64,000 nt of DNA from Plasmodium coatneyi (taxonomy: Eukaryota > Apicomplexa > Aconoidasida > Haemosporida > Plasmodiidae). The stretch covers positions 1,984,001 through 2,048,000 of the forward strand of contig NC_033564.1 of NCBI RefSeq assembly GCF_001680005.1, given 5' to 3'. The position numbers and the translations under genes were made by a program. Below the pieces are notes generated by a model that had not been told where the DNA came from, ran no database searches, and worked only from the letters and a program-made list of their open reading frames with translations. Positions 21,734 through 34,887 of the stretch are shown in pieces. Positions within the stretch are counted from its first letter, which is position 1. Each line of letters begins with the position of its first letter.

Positions 21734-24700
21734 GTTATTCCTGTGGTTGGGGGGTTTATGTTCACCTGCACGTTTTACGTTATGTGTGTTCTCGTGCTGT
21801 GCTCATGGATGGCTTCTTCTGCGAACGACTGAAATTCGGAAGGTGCTACAAACTGGGCAGGTGTTAAGAAGTGATACCTTTTATGGGTCACTCTACCGCG
21901 AACGTTTATGATGCTAACTCTTTGCCAACCTTCTTTATCATACGTTCATCCTTCAATATGGTGTCCCCCCTTGCTGCGTTTTATTTATTTTATTTTTCCA
22001 GCTAAGTATAATCACTATTTCTGCATATGCTTATTTATTTACACTCCCATGCATTCATTTTCCTTTCTTCTTTTTGCGATGAATTGAAACGCCTGCCTTT
22101 TCAAAAATCATGATTTGCCGAGCCTTCCGATTTATTCCCCGTTTTGCCGAATGCGGTGCTTTTATTTATTTATTTTATTTTCTCGCTGCTGCTTTATTTA
22201 ATGTACGCCGGAACGGAAAGCCTGGTCTCGTCCCTTCTCATCGTTTTACTCCTCCCCAAAAATGGGCAATATATTGCTGCTTGTTGACTGGTGCCGTACG
22301 GCGTTCCCAAATATGATACGTGTGACCATGAAATGGGGAAGTACAAAAAAATATGCGATGTTTGCTAAAATTTATAAGCAGCGGGTGGGTGTTCACAGTT
22401 TTGGGGGAACAAATAAGAACTCGGGCGATTTTTCCACCCAACTGTTAACTTGCGCGAATTGAGCGAACTTTGGCAATTTTCGAAAAATCCACCAATTCGT
22501 CAATTCGCCAATTCGCGATGTTTAGTCACAGTTTGAATGATCGTATGACGCTTTCTTCCCCGTTTTTTTACGAATTATGCCTCAGATAGTTCGCCATGCA
22601 TACATTTGTGTACTCTTATGTATACATAACACGCACATGCATTTATTTGTATGGCACACAGTACATCTTAACATGCCCGCAAAGGTGTACGCATATCCAC
22701 TTCAGATTGTAACAAACTGAAAAAGAAAAAAAAAAAAAAAAAAAAAGTGTCCAAAAGTTATGCATAATTTTGTATGGCCTTATTTTTGTTTACCCGTAGG
22801 TTTTACATAAATTGTACTTCAGCATATGGGCACAAAAAATTATCCCGTGCTTGTACGCAAAGGTATGTTATAGTATGTGTAAAAAAATTGCTTATATGGG
22901 CGGTCACCTTTTAAGTGAATATATTATCCGCATATGTTAAGTCACATGGGATAACCTCCTTTGAAATTATTTTTTCACCCGCAAAAGTGAGGTTTTGGAA
23001 ATGAGCTTTTGCTTTTTCTTTTTTTTTTTTACTATTTTTCCAAGTTATAAAGAAGTGTAGATATATTGCGTAAATCCGCGCCTTTTTCGCAAATTTTATC
23101 ACGACGAAATATTTTTTTCTTTTTATCATACATAAGAAGATATGTATTAGTAAACGCGATTTGTTTCTCGCTCTCCCGTAAAACCTGTACAGGGCCGTAA
23201 ATCCTTTGCAACAGTTGGAAAAGAGCAACAGAACAATTTTTTAGCAGTCGCAAAGAGGCAGCAAAAGGTTATGCGTGTTGTACTGCATATATATTGTGTA
23301 TGCGAATTCCTGGTGAAGAGAAAATTATGTGGATTATATAATAGGAATTTACGTGGGCCCACATCACACCTTGATTGTAAAATATGTGCAGTGAAACAAT
23401 GGTAAGGATTAAATTCTGTTCGTGTACGCCTCGTGCAGAGGACTCTGTAGCGCATATTTAAAGGAATTTTACTTCGCCATTTAGCAAAATGGGGAGGAAA
23501 AAAAAAATAAAAGGAAAGGAACGAAAAACAAAGCAACCGTAAATATATGGCCAAACTTTTCAACCAATTAAATTGTTTTTTTTTTATGCAAATACCATGG
23601 CAACTATGGACATTTACTGTCTTCAGTGAAATATCATTTTTTCCTAGGTTTATTAATAACCATTTTGCGAAAGTAAGAAAAAAAAAGGAAAGTTCACCAT
23701 TCGCAGCAACCCCACGGCGAAGCACGCACATGAAAAATTAATGCGTACATTTGTTTTTTCTTTTTATTTTGTCACTCCTCCTTCCGTATGCGGCGTACTC
23801 ACAGAAAAACCATACCGTTCTTTTTTTTGGGGAAGGGAGGGGTAGTTTTTTTTTCGCAAATAAGCAAAAGGAAAAGGTCGCAAAAAAAGTGAAAAAAAGG
23901 CATATCACGGAGCATTGTAGGTGAAAAATAAAATTAAAAAAATATAAGCACATCTGAACTTCTAAGATCTGAAGGTACACAGTGGCAAAGTGAAATTCCC
24001 ACTTTTTAAAATAGCAAAAAATAAAAAATCATGACAAAAGGAGCCTAATACACAAAAGTTTGCCATACATTTATAGTGCATACCTTCCATTTTTGTGTAC
24101 TTCGTTTTGTTCCCACCTGTGTTTTTGCTCTTTTGACCTTTTTCCATTTGAATGAAATATAAGCGAAGGGAAAAAATAAGTGTGCTAGCGATTATGCGTT
24201 TGTGGCCGCTCTAAATTTTAAATCATGTTCTTCCCTCTTTTGAAAAAATAGGGGGAGGTTATTATTCTCTAAATATATTTTATCTAAAAGGAATTTTCCG
24301 TAGAAGGGATGAATAAGAGGGTTTATGCTCGATCTAATGTTAAAAATGAACGTTTTCCTTCTCTTTCCCCCTTCCGAATGGAAGGCGCGAAAGAACAATA
24401 GGAATGAAATAGAACATCGCACATATATTGTGTACACATATGAGTTTATAAATTATTATTTTTCAGAAAAACTAAAGAAAAAGAGAGACCTGTAAGCATA
24501 ATTTTTTTCTTTTCACAAAAACACACCTAGCGATATTAATGTACATCGTCCTAATGTGAGCACGTACTCCATGTGCTGCATCCGCAAATATAAAATACAT
24601 CATCTGAATCAATGTTTTGCTAAATTCTGCGTACATTCCTGAATCCCCCTTCCACTGAACAAATGAAATGTGCATTTTTCTTCAATTTATATATCTGAAT

Positions 24701-26126
24701 TACATTGAATCAGGCACATTTCTGCGGCAGAATTCTCTGAAAAATTTTAGCTTTTCCCGCGGCACCACGGAAATTTGTGTGTTCTGTTTTTATAATTGCT
24801 TTGATTTTTTCCTTATTTTTCTTTGTTTTATCGCTTAAAAATTTGCTGTGCATCACAAATGTATTTATTCAATGAAAAAAAAAGAAAAAGGTTAAAGAAA
24901 AAATAGGAAAATGTGCAATGGGATTTATGTCACGGCATAAGGTAAATCAATATATCTTCGTACTGAATAACCGATTCCGTTACAAAAAAAAAAATTTCAA
25001 TGTTTTTAGTGAAAACGCACATACAGATTTTCCTTTATTTTTTTTATTTTTTTATTTTCATAACTTTATATTTCCCTCGCAATGGAAAGAATAAGAATGA
25101 CCAAAGCCTTTTATGCAAAAAAACGATTGTTTTCTTTTGTACATTTTTTTTTTCCAAAAAAAAGGGCTATTTCTTTTTTAAAATAGTTTCCAGAATTTTG
25201 ATAAAAATTAAATTTACTTTATATGGGCAGAATGCACATTCGAAAGGGCTAATATAAATTACCCCCCTGAACAAATGTGCATTATACCTATCGCCGAAAT
25301 GGCTATAGTTTATATTCGTTTAACACATTCCCTTCTTTTCCTTTTTTTAACTGTTTTTTTCACTAAATTTGTTTAAGTGCTCATTTATTTCATTAGCCAT
25401 TGTGTAAATGCAAAAATTTGCGCCCCAATTTATGGAAGTACCTCAAGTATGGTTAGCGCATTTTGTGTCATTTTACGTAAAAAAATGTATGTGCAGTAAA
25501 ATTGTATTTCCACTTTTGGAAATTAAATACATTTGCATGTGTAAAACAAAAAAAGGATTTCAAAATTGGCCTTTTACGCTTAAATAAATTTCCCCTCTCC
25601 CTTTAAAAATTAAATAAATCCATAAAAATACTTATTTCACCTGGATTTGCTAAACTATATGGCATGTGCAAGGGAAAGCCAAAGGCCAAATGGCTAAGGT
25701 TAAATTAAAAGGGTGAACGCCCATTTGTAAAGTTCATATGGTAAAGGACGATTGGTAAAATGGCCAAAGGGCAAGGGTCAGAAGTCAAAAGTTGCAAATC
25801 GTAGTGGAAAGTCGAAATTAGCAAATCGATAGTTGCAAATTGAGTATTGCAAAGTGAAAGTCCCAAATGGAAAATCCCCTTCGTGTGACATAAAAAAAGA
25901 AACGCTTTGTAAAAAAAAGGAAAACAAAGAAAAAAGTACAAAGGTGAATCATGGCAAAGTAATTACACATATGCTTACACATGCATAAATGCGTACTTAG
26001 GAATAATGGGAAGAAATGTTTCTTATATATGGGGAAAAAAAAAATAAAATGTTTATGCATGCACGTAGCACATTTTACCGTTAAGCGAAATAGCCAAAAT
26101 TGTACAAATTATTTATGTATAGCTAG

Positions 26127-26153
26127 TTTTTTTTTTTTTTTTTTTTTTTTTTT
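26127..26153. repeat. Poly(dT) tract, about 27 bases
   Basis: Uninterrupted T run in the large divergent intergenic region. Such tracts stiffen DNA and disfavour nucleosomes, and exact length is unreliable in assemblies. Confidence 0.9.
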
Positions 26154-29005
26154 ATTTGGCTATTTCATAAACAGCCATGCAAGAAACTCGTTTTTAAAGC
26201 CATGCTGATTACACTGGGGGAAAATAAAACATTTTTATGGAAAATAAATAAATAAGGGTTATTGTGCATCTCATATGGCTTAGCGAAGTTGTTAATTTTC
26301 CCAGCATTTTGCAAGATTTTATTGTTTTGTCATTATATCTTATTTTTGTTTTTCAATTTTACATATATATGAGTGTTTATAAGAATATGTACATATTTTC
26401 ATATGCAAGCATATACATTTGTGCGTAACCTCTAAGTGCATAATGGAGTTCGTGGAATTTGCATACTAGCACATGTTCCATAAGTGTAAAAGTATTGATC
26501 TTCGTAGTTCCATTTGTGTGATTAGTTAAAATTTGAAAATTTAAAAATTTCATGCACAAGGTTATTTCCTTTCTTATGTTTTCCTGTTTTATTTAAAAAA
26601 TATATATATTTTTTTTTTCATGAGTGCATTCAGTTTTATTTGACTTTTATTTTTACATGCCTGGATGAGAATTTTTTGCAGGTTGCAAATGAAAGAAACC
26701 ACACCTGAATTTTTCATGTATTTCCTTTTTCTTCAATATTTATTTGTGGCAGTTGCGATTTTATATTTACACCAGAAGTTTATTCTTTTGATTGCTTTTT
26801 GGATGTTATATTGCATACGTATGCTGTGCATATGCACCTTTTTTAATATTTACATATACTCGCATGCACACATATTAATTTTTACGTTTATGAAGGTGCA
26901 CCTGTGTCGACCTGTGGATATGGCTACATGCACATGTGGCTACTTTTGCGTGTGGCTATATGTACATATACTAACTTATGCATATGATAACCCGTACATT
27001 TCTTATGTGTCGGTGCCCCTATAATAAGCTGCACATGTATGAGCTCTTGCGTAATTTAGCCAGCATACATATTAGCGCATTTTCCTTTTGGCTACTAAGT
27101 GCATCGACCTCCATACGTATTTTTTTGCGCCCATATTGCCTTCTATATATATTGACGTGCACTTATATTTTCTGGTGCGTATTTTTCCGAGCACATACAC
27201 TAGCTTGTTCGTACGTATGTTGACACCAAGGTACATGAACTTGTGCATGTATGCATTTTTACATGCGTGCTTTGGTATATATACGCATACGTGAATACAC
27301 ATCATGTATGATACCCTGTAAGAAGTGGTTCATGTATGTGCCAAGAAATAGAAGTTTACGAGGCTTTAAAACGCCTCCTTTCAGCTCATGTTAAGGTGCA
27401 TGCGCCGATTTAAAGCCAGAGTGCGCATCTTTTATGTATGTGTATAAATTTTTTCCCTTTTTTGTTCACGCTATGGTTCCGTTTTGGTTTACCTTTTCGC
27501 TACTTTCATCTTTCCCACCTTGTTTTGTTTTACTTTTTTAAAGGTTCATGTTCGATAGGTGTTTTATTTGTGTACATCTTAATTTTTTCTTGTTTTTTTT
27601 CATTCATTAAGCATTTTGTGAGTTTTTTTTGAAAAATTCTGCAGATTGCCTATGATATTTGCAAATATATTTTTTTTATGGTTAACACCAATAAATGTTT
27701 TTTTTTTCCCATCTGGGTTGTTTTTGCCTGTTGTTTGTTGTGCTTATCAACAGAGAACATATTGTTTACCCACCATACATGCAATTTTGTGCCAAACATG
27801 AATGCATTCCCAGAGTTTAATGAAAAATGAGTTCATAATTGCCCCCATGAACTGGAGTTTATGTAGAGAGAGAGGAACATTTATATGACATGGTGTAAGT
27901 GCATTTGTTACGTAGCCTTAATTTTTTCTCTTAATTTGTTAGCGAAGTGCTTTGCCATTTGTTAACGAACTGTTGTGAGAACTCGTCGACGATTTGCCTT
28001 TCCACTTTGTTGCCGAATTGGGCTTCCACATTGTTGACGAATTGCGTTTCGAATTTTTTCATAAGTGCTTCACAGAATTGTTCGGGAAAAATTTCACGAA
28101 CCCCACCACGTTTTTTCCCCCCCTACAATTTTGCTTATTTAACGATAATGTGGTGACGCAACCCTGTTTTTCATAGTTATTACTTTTTAATTTTTGGTGT
28201 TTGGTGGAACAGTGAACATATTTACAAATGCACGTAAGCGTTGGTGGTGCGTTCATCCTGTATGTTCCATATATTTTTTGCACTTTCCATCAGCATGTTT
28301 CATAATCGTCTTCAGATAATGTGTATGTAAGATCTTTTGTTTTCCATGCAAGAGTTTACACTGGAAATGGTATCCATCACGGTGTCGCAACGTTTGGTAT
28401 CGTTTTGTATTATTTCCTCCTATTTCACTTTCTTTCGCACGCTTACTCCTATATGAGCGTCCCTTTTGTATGTTTACATATGAGGATCGCTTTGTAGGAG
28501 TGCTTACGTGTTGGCATCATTTCGTGTTCTTGCGCCATTTTGCTCTCTGTTTAACCCATTAGTTTTGTTACTGACTTATGCGTTTTCTTTTTAACCATTT
28601 CGCTTTCTTTCGCATCATTTGACATTACTCCAAATGATTTTGTATTTTTGTCGATCCACTTAGTATCGTTTCGATCCAGTTCATGTCATTTTTAACCATT
28701 TCGAGGTATACTTACACCATTTGCCATTTTTTCGAAATATTCCCGGCCATTTCACAATTTTCGTAAAATTTTATTCTTTTTAGGGTCATGCACTTTTTAG
28801 AATAATTTTATAGCTTTTCGAATTTTTGCATTTACGACCACGTGCCTTATCGCCCGCGTATTACACAATGTACTCCCTCCAAGGTGCATCTTGCAAACGG
28901 GTACATAAAAATGTGCTCTAGTGAGAATACGCATATGAATACGTGTACGCATGAATAATATGTATGTATGCAACGTGTATATGTTCGTACGTGCGTATAC
29001 CAATG

Positions 29006-29013
29006 TGCATGCA
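29006..29013. promoter_or_regulatory. TGCATGCA octamer upstream of the RRM gene
   Basis: Palindromic TGCATGCA, the core bound by AP2-EXP/AP2-SP-class ApiAP2 domains, 1.2 kb upstream of the RRM-protein start. A second copy is at 26056-26063. Occurrence alone does not prove use. Confidence 0.3.
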
Positions 29014-30213
29014 TATTTCCCCTTGTGCTTATTTTTTTTCCTTATATTTTGAATTCCCCCTAAATTCCCCACATGCAAGTTATATTATGTGTGTGTATAT
29101 AGAAAAGGGAGTTGTGAAAAAATGAAAAAAGAAAAGAGTGTGTAAAAATGTACACATCAATTGTATGCATCTATCGTCCCTGTACACACACACATTCGTA
29201 TAATCGTATGCATACGTGTATTCAAGTATAACTCTAAAGGCGAAAACCTGCGAGAGCGCAATTAAATATGTGAACGAATGTATGCATGTATCCCTGCATT
29301 AACGTACGAATGTGCATGCTTGTTGCAGTTGTTAAGCACGCTTTTACAACTGTGCAAATGCTCTAATGCGGAAATTTGTTCGTACGCTCCTGAGCACACA
29401 TATGCCACAGGTGTATACGTGCTTATTTGTACGTGCATGCGTGTGGGGGCCGTTTCACTCCCCAGAGAAAGTGCATTTGCTAGTAATTCCTCCAGAGCTC
29501 CATTTGCATTATTTGCGTTATTTGCATTACTTTGGTTATTATATTATTACATGCATGCTACGAAGCCGTTTGCACTTTTTCCCACAAAATACCCTACGCA
29601 ATTGAGAACGCGTCTGGGATAGGGTAAAATTGAAAAAGGGGAGGGGACTACTAATGCACATTTTTAGATAAAAAAAAAAGGAAAAAGGAAGAAAAGTTTT
29701 TATATCAATGAAACAACTGAATAAATTACTTTTTTTTTAATGGTAAGTTACATTTTTAAAAAAAATAAAGGAACAAAAGAGGCGAATATTAGTAAAGCAT
29801 GCACAAATTGGCTGTTCATATTACTAGACCTGCACGCATGCAGTAGAAAAATTTATTCTTTTCATTTTTGTTTCCTTTTCCTTATATATTTTACTTTGTC
29901 AATTTTTATTTTCCCTAATAATACATGCTCCATTTTTACGTTTTTTATTTTTGCACGCTACCCCGCCTTCTGAGCCTTATTTTTTATTTTATTTCTTTTG
30001 GCACAAGATGTATTTGTTTTTTTGTAATTTTGTAATATTCATATAGTTATTTGTTATTCATTTGTATTTTTTTACTTTTTTTTTAATTTCCCCCTTATTT
30101 TCAATTTCTGACCTAATTCTTTTCCTCTCCCCTACTTGCTCTTTTTTTTTTTTTTTTCACCCTGCCCCGAATACCCCACCTAATTAATTATTGCACAGCT
30201 TTGGGTCGAAAAA

Positions 30214-33200
30214 ATGAACGGCACTTATTACGATACAAAAGATAACAACTCGAATGACAACGTGAATGACGATTTTTTGAACTACCCGAATTTTAAAAAA
30301 TTCATTGACAGTAATAATAATAATAGTGAACATGAAAATTTCGAGGAGTCCAGAAAGTACATACACAGGGAGATAACGAAAACGCTTAATGCGAATTCGG
30401 TGAAGGCATGCAGAAATGTGGATGAGCGGAATTTGGCAGGAAATACGTCTAATGAATTTTGCTTAAGAAGTATGGAAAATAAGAGTAACAAGAAGGACTT
30501 TTCGTATAGTGGTAAAAATGACTCGGAAATCAAGGGAAGTAGGAGCCTAAAGAACTTTGGGCATTTCAGTAATAGTAGTACTAGCGCTAGGAGGAGCAAC
30601 GAGGGGAGTACCTTTAGCGGCCAAACAGGGCAGAGCAGTTTTTGTCACCCAAACAGCTCCAGCGGAATGAACAATTTGGGCAATGCAAGCAATCTAGGAA
30701 GCATGAACAGTCACCATGCAGGAAATGTAAAAGGAAATTTCGACACAGGATCCCCTCGATCATCGCAATTTTTTCATATAACCTCTTCGAACGAGTTAAG
30801 TGACAGGAACAACCATCATTACCGTCCTATTAGCTATTTGAAGGAAGGAGAAATGAACAATGAGAATATGGATCGAATAAACGAAGCATTATTATTAAAA
30901 GAGAAGAAAAATTTATTAAAGCATGAATTTTTTTTCTCGCAACCAAGATGTAACACCCCTCTCGAACAGGGAGATAACAGAACCGCTCTAAATTTAGATA
31001 ATTCTATGTGTGAAAATGGGCATAAGTTAGGTTATGCGAGAAGTAGCAGTATGAATAACCATGCGTGCGATTTAGTAAGGAGCAATGGAATCATGGAGGA
31101 CGCTAAATTTAATACTTTCACCTCCAACGAATTTGGCACCATGAGAAGGGAACCTCCCGGTTTGGTTCCTATCAAGGAGGAGGATATAAGAAAGAAGAAA
31201 ACAAAGAAAAAGGAAAGGGACAGAGAAAAAATGAAGGACAGCGAAAAGTCGGAAGATGACGATGCAAAAGCAAGCGAAAAAAAGAAGGCAAAAAATGGGG
31301 AGCCTGAAAAGATAAGAAAAAAGGAACATCAAAACATTGCACATTTTATTAAGCAGCAAATTTTGGAAAATGCGAAAATGGAAATGGGTACGTTTGGCGA
31401 TCATTTCAAGGGTAGTGAAATTTTCCCCAACTCACATGTCAACGGTGTTGGGGTTCCCCTTGACAGTAACAACGCCAAAATGAACATGAGCAATATAGTT
31501 GGCGGCATGCACAATGGCAACCACCCGCACAGATACGAAGTAAAAAACCACATGCTGGGTTTCCAAGGAAGAATGAGCGAAAAAAAGGACGTGAATAACT
31601 TTGTCGGATTGGAGAGCGATCCAAACAAGTTCAAAAAGTACAATCACCTGAAAGACAACTTTCACCTAAATAACAACCAGAGGCAATTCTACCCAAAAGT
31701 GGACCACAGAAAAAATAACTCAGAACTTTTCCTAACCACCGATGTTAATGAGAAGGTGTATGCAAATAATATAATGTATGATGATTATTTTACCATTGAA
31801 AATATGGAAACGTGTGAAGAAAAAAAAGAGTTTTTTAAGAATCAGGGATATAGCAATAAAATGAACAAAGAAAGCTCCTTATCATTTCGCATGCATCCAA
31901 ATTTTGATAGGAAGGAATTAATAACACACAAAAAAAAAAATTTTCATTTTGCTGGAAATAGAGATTTAAGTACCAGCACGAACCATGTGAAGAGCGACTA
32001 TTACAATGAAAGTAGTATGAACGAGTTTTCCGTCGATGAGTTTTCTAGTCAGTATATTTTTTCCCCGAAGGACTATCTGGGTAACAACTTGAATGGCGAA
32101 GTTATAGGCATGGATGGGCATATGGAGAAAATGGAATACGCTTCTTCCCTTTTAGGGGGAAGGGTAGGAGACCAATATTCTGCACACGGCTCGAGGTTAC
32201 CAAACGGTGTCATTGTTGCACCGTCCCTAATGTACGACAATTGCAATGAGCATGCGGGTCGCCATAAAAACAGGAGTGCCGTTACGCATGCGGATTTTGC
32301 AAGTACTTCATTGAACGGAAATGTGCGAAGCTCCACGGTGCATACCGATAACAACGGGCAGGAGGGAGAAAAACAAACAATGAGTAACTTGGTGAATGCA
32401 TTTACGCTGAAAAGAGATGAAAATTATTATCAAAATAGGAGGGAGATGATGCACCTAAATGAGATGAGCAAAACGAACAGCGTTAGCATCACAGATGTGG
32501 GAAGCGTTGTTTTTAACTCGAACAACTGTAGCGTAAGTAATGGGGACGGCAGGAGCATGAACAATAACAGTTATGTCAGTAGTAGCATTTTCCCTGGTGA
32601 AGCCGCCCAGGGTTCTAATTCAAGCATGTTCAGAACGTACGATATGGTTTCTCCAAAGGGTGGCATCCCTAACGGTAGCAATTACCAGCAGAGTGAGAAT
32701 AACGGGATCGAAAATGGGATTGATAACCGAATCGATAATGGAATGGAAAACGAGAATGAAGAGTCTGTGATAAAATTATTCTTCGGAAACCTGGCCCCGA
32801 TCACCACGGAAAAGGATATGCATAACCTCTTCAGCAATTTTGGCAAATGCGACTCTTTGATCATATTAAAAGATAGGAGGAGCAAATCCAGGGGTTCAGG
32901 ATTCGTCACCTTTTACAATATGCAGGAAGCAGTGAACGCTATCAAAAGTTTAAATAATAAAATAATTCTGTCCGGGGCTCACAAACCACTGGAAGTTCGA
33001 TTCCCTGAGAATAAGGAAGAGAAAAAAGTGAGGACGAAACTGTTAAATGCGGCAAAATGGAAAGGGAAGAAAATTGCCCCCAGTGGATGTTTGCCTATAA
33101 GTACAGAAGATATATTAAATCAGAACAGTTTACATATGAATAATGGCCCAGGGGGGAATCAACACGTGCCTTTTCTAAACCAGATGGAGACACGCTCGTA

Positions 33201-34887
33201 CTTTTTAACAGAAAATGAGGGCGCTTTGTATGACATTAAGGAAAGCGTCATGTTTGGTTCCACGGGTGAGGGTATGCTGGAGCGCGCGAAGGAGAACCAT
33301 TATGCCTGTTCGGAAGACTTTTCCGAAGTGAGAAAAGCAGCTAGCGAAACAACCAACGATACGGTTATCACGGACTATGTGAATAGAGTAGAAGAAGGCA
33401 GCAACATTTGCAGTAGTAGCCAACACAATTCGTACAAAAGGGGGCAGGATAATCTACCCGATAATATGAACAATATGAGTTTGTCCAAGCAGAGGAAAGA
33501 GTACAGTAAGTTTTTGCCCAAATTTTTATTGGATAATAACTCCCATGGGAATTTAGCCTCCAATTCCTTTCAATCGCTTGATGAAGCTTTTGGTAGCATC
33601 CGAAAATTTTACTTTGATGCGGATATGGAGGAGGTAAGCGTGGGTTCGAATGGATTTGCGGGAGCGTTAGAGGTGAATGGAGGGTTGGATCGCAAGGTTG
33701 TTCACGAAATAGTGCATGAGAAGATGCCTGCCCTGAGGAGTGAATCGAGCACCGTGGGGGAGGACACCGTGTATCGTCATGATAGCATCGATTCTGTGAG
33801 GAGTTTCCGCAAGGGGGACATCCAAAATGGGAATGTTACGAAGGCGAGTAATTTCAGCGCAAACGGCTTCCCCTCAGGCAATTTTCCTCCTAACAGTTTT
33901 AACTCTAGTGGGCAAGTCATGGACGAGGGGGACGAGGCCCATTCGTACTTCTCCAGCTTTTGCCACGGTTTCCCCCTGCAGAGTAAGATAATGGACGAAC
34001 CAAACAACACGTTTTTCTCCTACCTGAATAAGGAAAAAAGTTTGGAGAGTCATAACATGGGAGAGGAAGAAGTCTACCAGCACAAGATCGACTTCTGTAA
34101 GAAGGGAGGACAATTCCCTGGAATGAACGAGTTGGACGAAATAAACCACTTTCGGCAGTTGACTGAATTGGAAGAGGTGAGTGAAGCATATGAACGAGGA
34201 AAGAGCGAAAATGACATGCGTAATCTGTTGTTGCGGGGAGTGGAAGAAATGGCAGAGGTAGGAAAGGAGGAGAATCTGCTAAGTGACATTTATGAAGGGA
34301 ACAAAGACATGAACTCTCCCCCCACGGATGATGATGGGTACAGTAACATGAACGTACATTATCTGGGGTTCGATTTGTCCCGCCTGATACAGATAAATGA
34401 AGACATACTGTTGCCCCAGGGGGAGGATATGAAGAAAAACGACAGTAACAGCAATAGCAACAATAGCAACAGCAATTTCAATGTGGATTCCACAAGCCAC
34501 GAAGTGGTGGAAGTCAGCCATCTAAATAGGAAGGAAATAATGGCAAGTGATTTTTACCAACACGGGAGGAGCAGTAGTAATGATGGTAGCGACAAGTGCA
34601 AACTGAACGTTGGGCATGAGCTTGGAACCATGGATCTACTAAATGCTGACCTGTTTGGTAATAAAAAATTTGACCTAAATGATAACTTAAGCGATGAAAT
34701 GTTAGGAAATTTAATAAGCCTTTATGCGCAAAATAAATCCTCCATGATTACTTCTCACATGTTTAGTTACTTGAACAATGTCCTGGGTGAGATAAATAGC
34801 GCCCTGGAGATTTTTAACAAGTTCAGTGTAAAGACGTCGGTGAAGAATGTATCAGAGGAGGAGGAAGAGGACAGTCCTCCTGAGTGA
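30214..34887 (+). CDS. Large single-RRM RNA-binding protein, Asn/Ser/Gly-rich
   Basis: Single-exon protein of 1557 residues that is mostly Asn/Ser/Gly/Glu low complexity. One RRM lies at about 853-935. RNP2 is KLFFGNLAP, RNP1 is SRGSGFVTF, and the fold continues through AVNAIKSLNNK to a basic extension (ENKEEKKVRTK). The spacing resembles the RRMs of CELF/Bruno-type proteins, but only one copy is present and the rest is not alignable by eye. A Lys/Glu block at ~325-375 may be a nuclear localisation segment. It ends with SEEEEEDSPPE. The ATG follows a purine-rich AAAAA context preceded by T-rich 5' DNA. Likely roles are mRNA stability or translation control, as for other Plasmodium RRM proteins, but no specific function is shown. 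It is divergent from TAF5 across 8.5 kb and convergent with the next gene. Confidence 0.85.
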   Translation: MNGTYYDTKDNNSNDNVNDDFLNYPNFKKFIDSNNNNSEHENFEESRKYIHREITKTLNANSVKACRNVDERNLAGNTSNEFCLRSMENKSNKKDFSYSGKNDSEIKGSRSLKNFGHFSNSSTSARRSNEGSTFSGQTGQSSFCHPNSSSGMNNLGNASNLGSMNSHHAGNVKGNFDTGSPRSSQFFHITSSNELSDRNNHHYRPISYLKEGEMNNENMDRINEALLLKEKKNLLKHEFFFSQPRCNTPLEQGDNRTALNLDNSMCENGHKLGYARSSSMNNHACDLVRSNGIMEDAKFNTFTSNEFGTMRREPPGLVPIKEEDIRKKKTKKKERDREKMKDSEKSEDDDAKASEKKKAKNGEPEKIRKKEHQNIAHFIKQQILENAKMEMGTFGDHFKGSEIFPNSHVNGVGVPLDSNNAKMNMSNIVGGMHNGNHPHRYEVKNHMLGFQGRMSEKKDVNNFVGLESDPNKFKKYNHLKDNFHLNNNQRQFYPKVDHRKNNSELFLTTDVNEKVYANNIMYDDYFTIENMETCEEKKEFFKNQGYSNKMNKESSLSFRMHPNFDRKELITHKKKNFHFAGNRDLSTSTNHVKSDYYNESSMNEFSVDEFSSQYIFSPKDYLGNNLNGEVIGMDGHMEKMEYASSLLGGRVGDQYSAHGSRLPNGVIVAPSLMYDNCNEHAGRHKNRSAVTHADFASTSLNGNVRSSTVHTDNNGQEGEKQTMSNLVNAFTLKRDENYYQNRREMMHLNEMSKTNSVSITDVGSVVFNSNNCSVSNGDGRSMNNNSYVSSSIFPGEAAQGSNSSMFRTYDMVSPKGGIPNGSNYQQSENNGIENGIDNRIDNGMENENEESVIKLFFGNLAPITTEKDMHNLFSNFGKCDSLIILKDRRSKSRGSGFVTFYNMQEAVNAIKSLNNKIILSGAHKPLEVRFPENKEEKKVRTKLLNAAKWKGKKIAPSGCLPISTEDILNQNSLHMNNGPGGNQHVPFLNQMETRSYFLTENEGALYDIKESVMFGSTGEGMLERAKENHYACSEDFSEVRKAASETTNDTVITDYVNRVEEGSNICSSSQHNSYKRGQDNLPDNMNNMSLSKQRKEYSKFLPKFLLDNNSHGNLASNSFQSLDEAFGSIRKFYFDADMEEVSVGSNGFAGALEVNGGLDRKVVHEIVHEKMPALRSESSTVGEDTVYRHDSIDSVRSFRKGDIQNGNVTKASNFSANGFPSGNFPPNSFNSSGQVMDEGDEAHSYFSSFCHGFPLQSKIMDEPNNTFFSYLNKEKSLESHNMGEEEVYQHKIDFCKKGGQFPGMNELDEINHFRQLTELEEVSEAYERGKSENDMRNLLLRGVEEMAEVGKEENLLSDIYEGNKDMNSPPTDDDGYSNMNVHYLGFDLSRLIQINEDILLPQGEDMKKNDSNSNSNNSNSNFNVDSTSHEVVEVSHLNRKEIMASDFYQHGRSSSNDGSDKCKLNVGHELGTMDLLNADLFGNKKFDLNDNLSDEMLGNLISLYAQNKSSMITSHMFSYLNNVLGEINSALEIFNKFSVKTSVKNVSEEEEEDSPPE

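Larger units (their letters stand above)
21734..30213. other. 8.5-kb gene-free region between divergent TAF5 and RRM-protein genes
   Basis: No ORF here resembles a known family or is compatible with spliced coding sequence. The longest (23147-23731 minus, 26665-27024 plus) are Phe/Cys/Tyr-rich readings of T-rich DNA. The region has two textures. About 22.7-26.6 kb is A/T-homopolymer-rich, including T27 at 26127-26153. About 26.3-29.5 kb is rich in alternating purine-pyrimidine words such as GCATATGC, ACATATGT and TACGTATG. TGCATGCA octamers occur at 26056 and 29006. It probably carries long 5' UTRs and promoters of both flanking genes and perhaps non-coding RNA. I cannot define transcript ends. 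Confidence 0.6.

Noticed and set aside
23147..23731. 194-codon minus-strand ORF in the large intergenic region
   Set aside because: Phe/Cys/Arg-rich composition unlike any gene here, no family resemblance, and overlaps homopolymer runs.
26665..27024. 119-codon hydrophobic plus-strand ORF
   Set aside because: Looks like membrane segments only because T-rich DNA encodes Phe/Tyr/Ile; no promoter context or homologue recognised.
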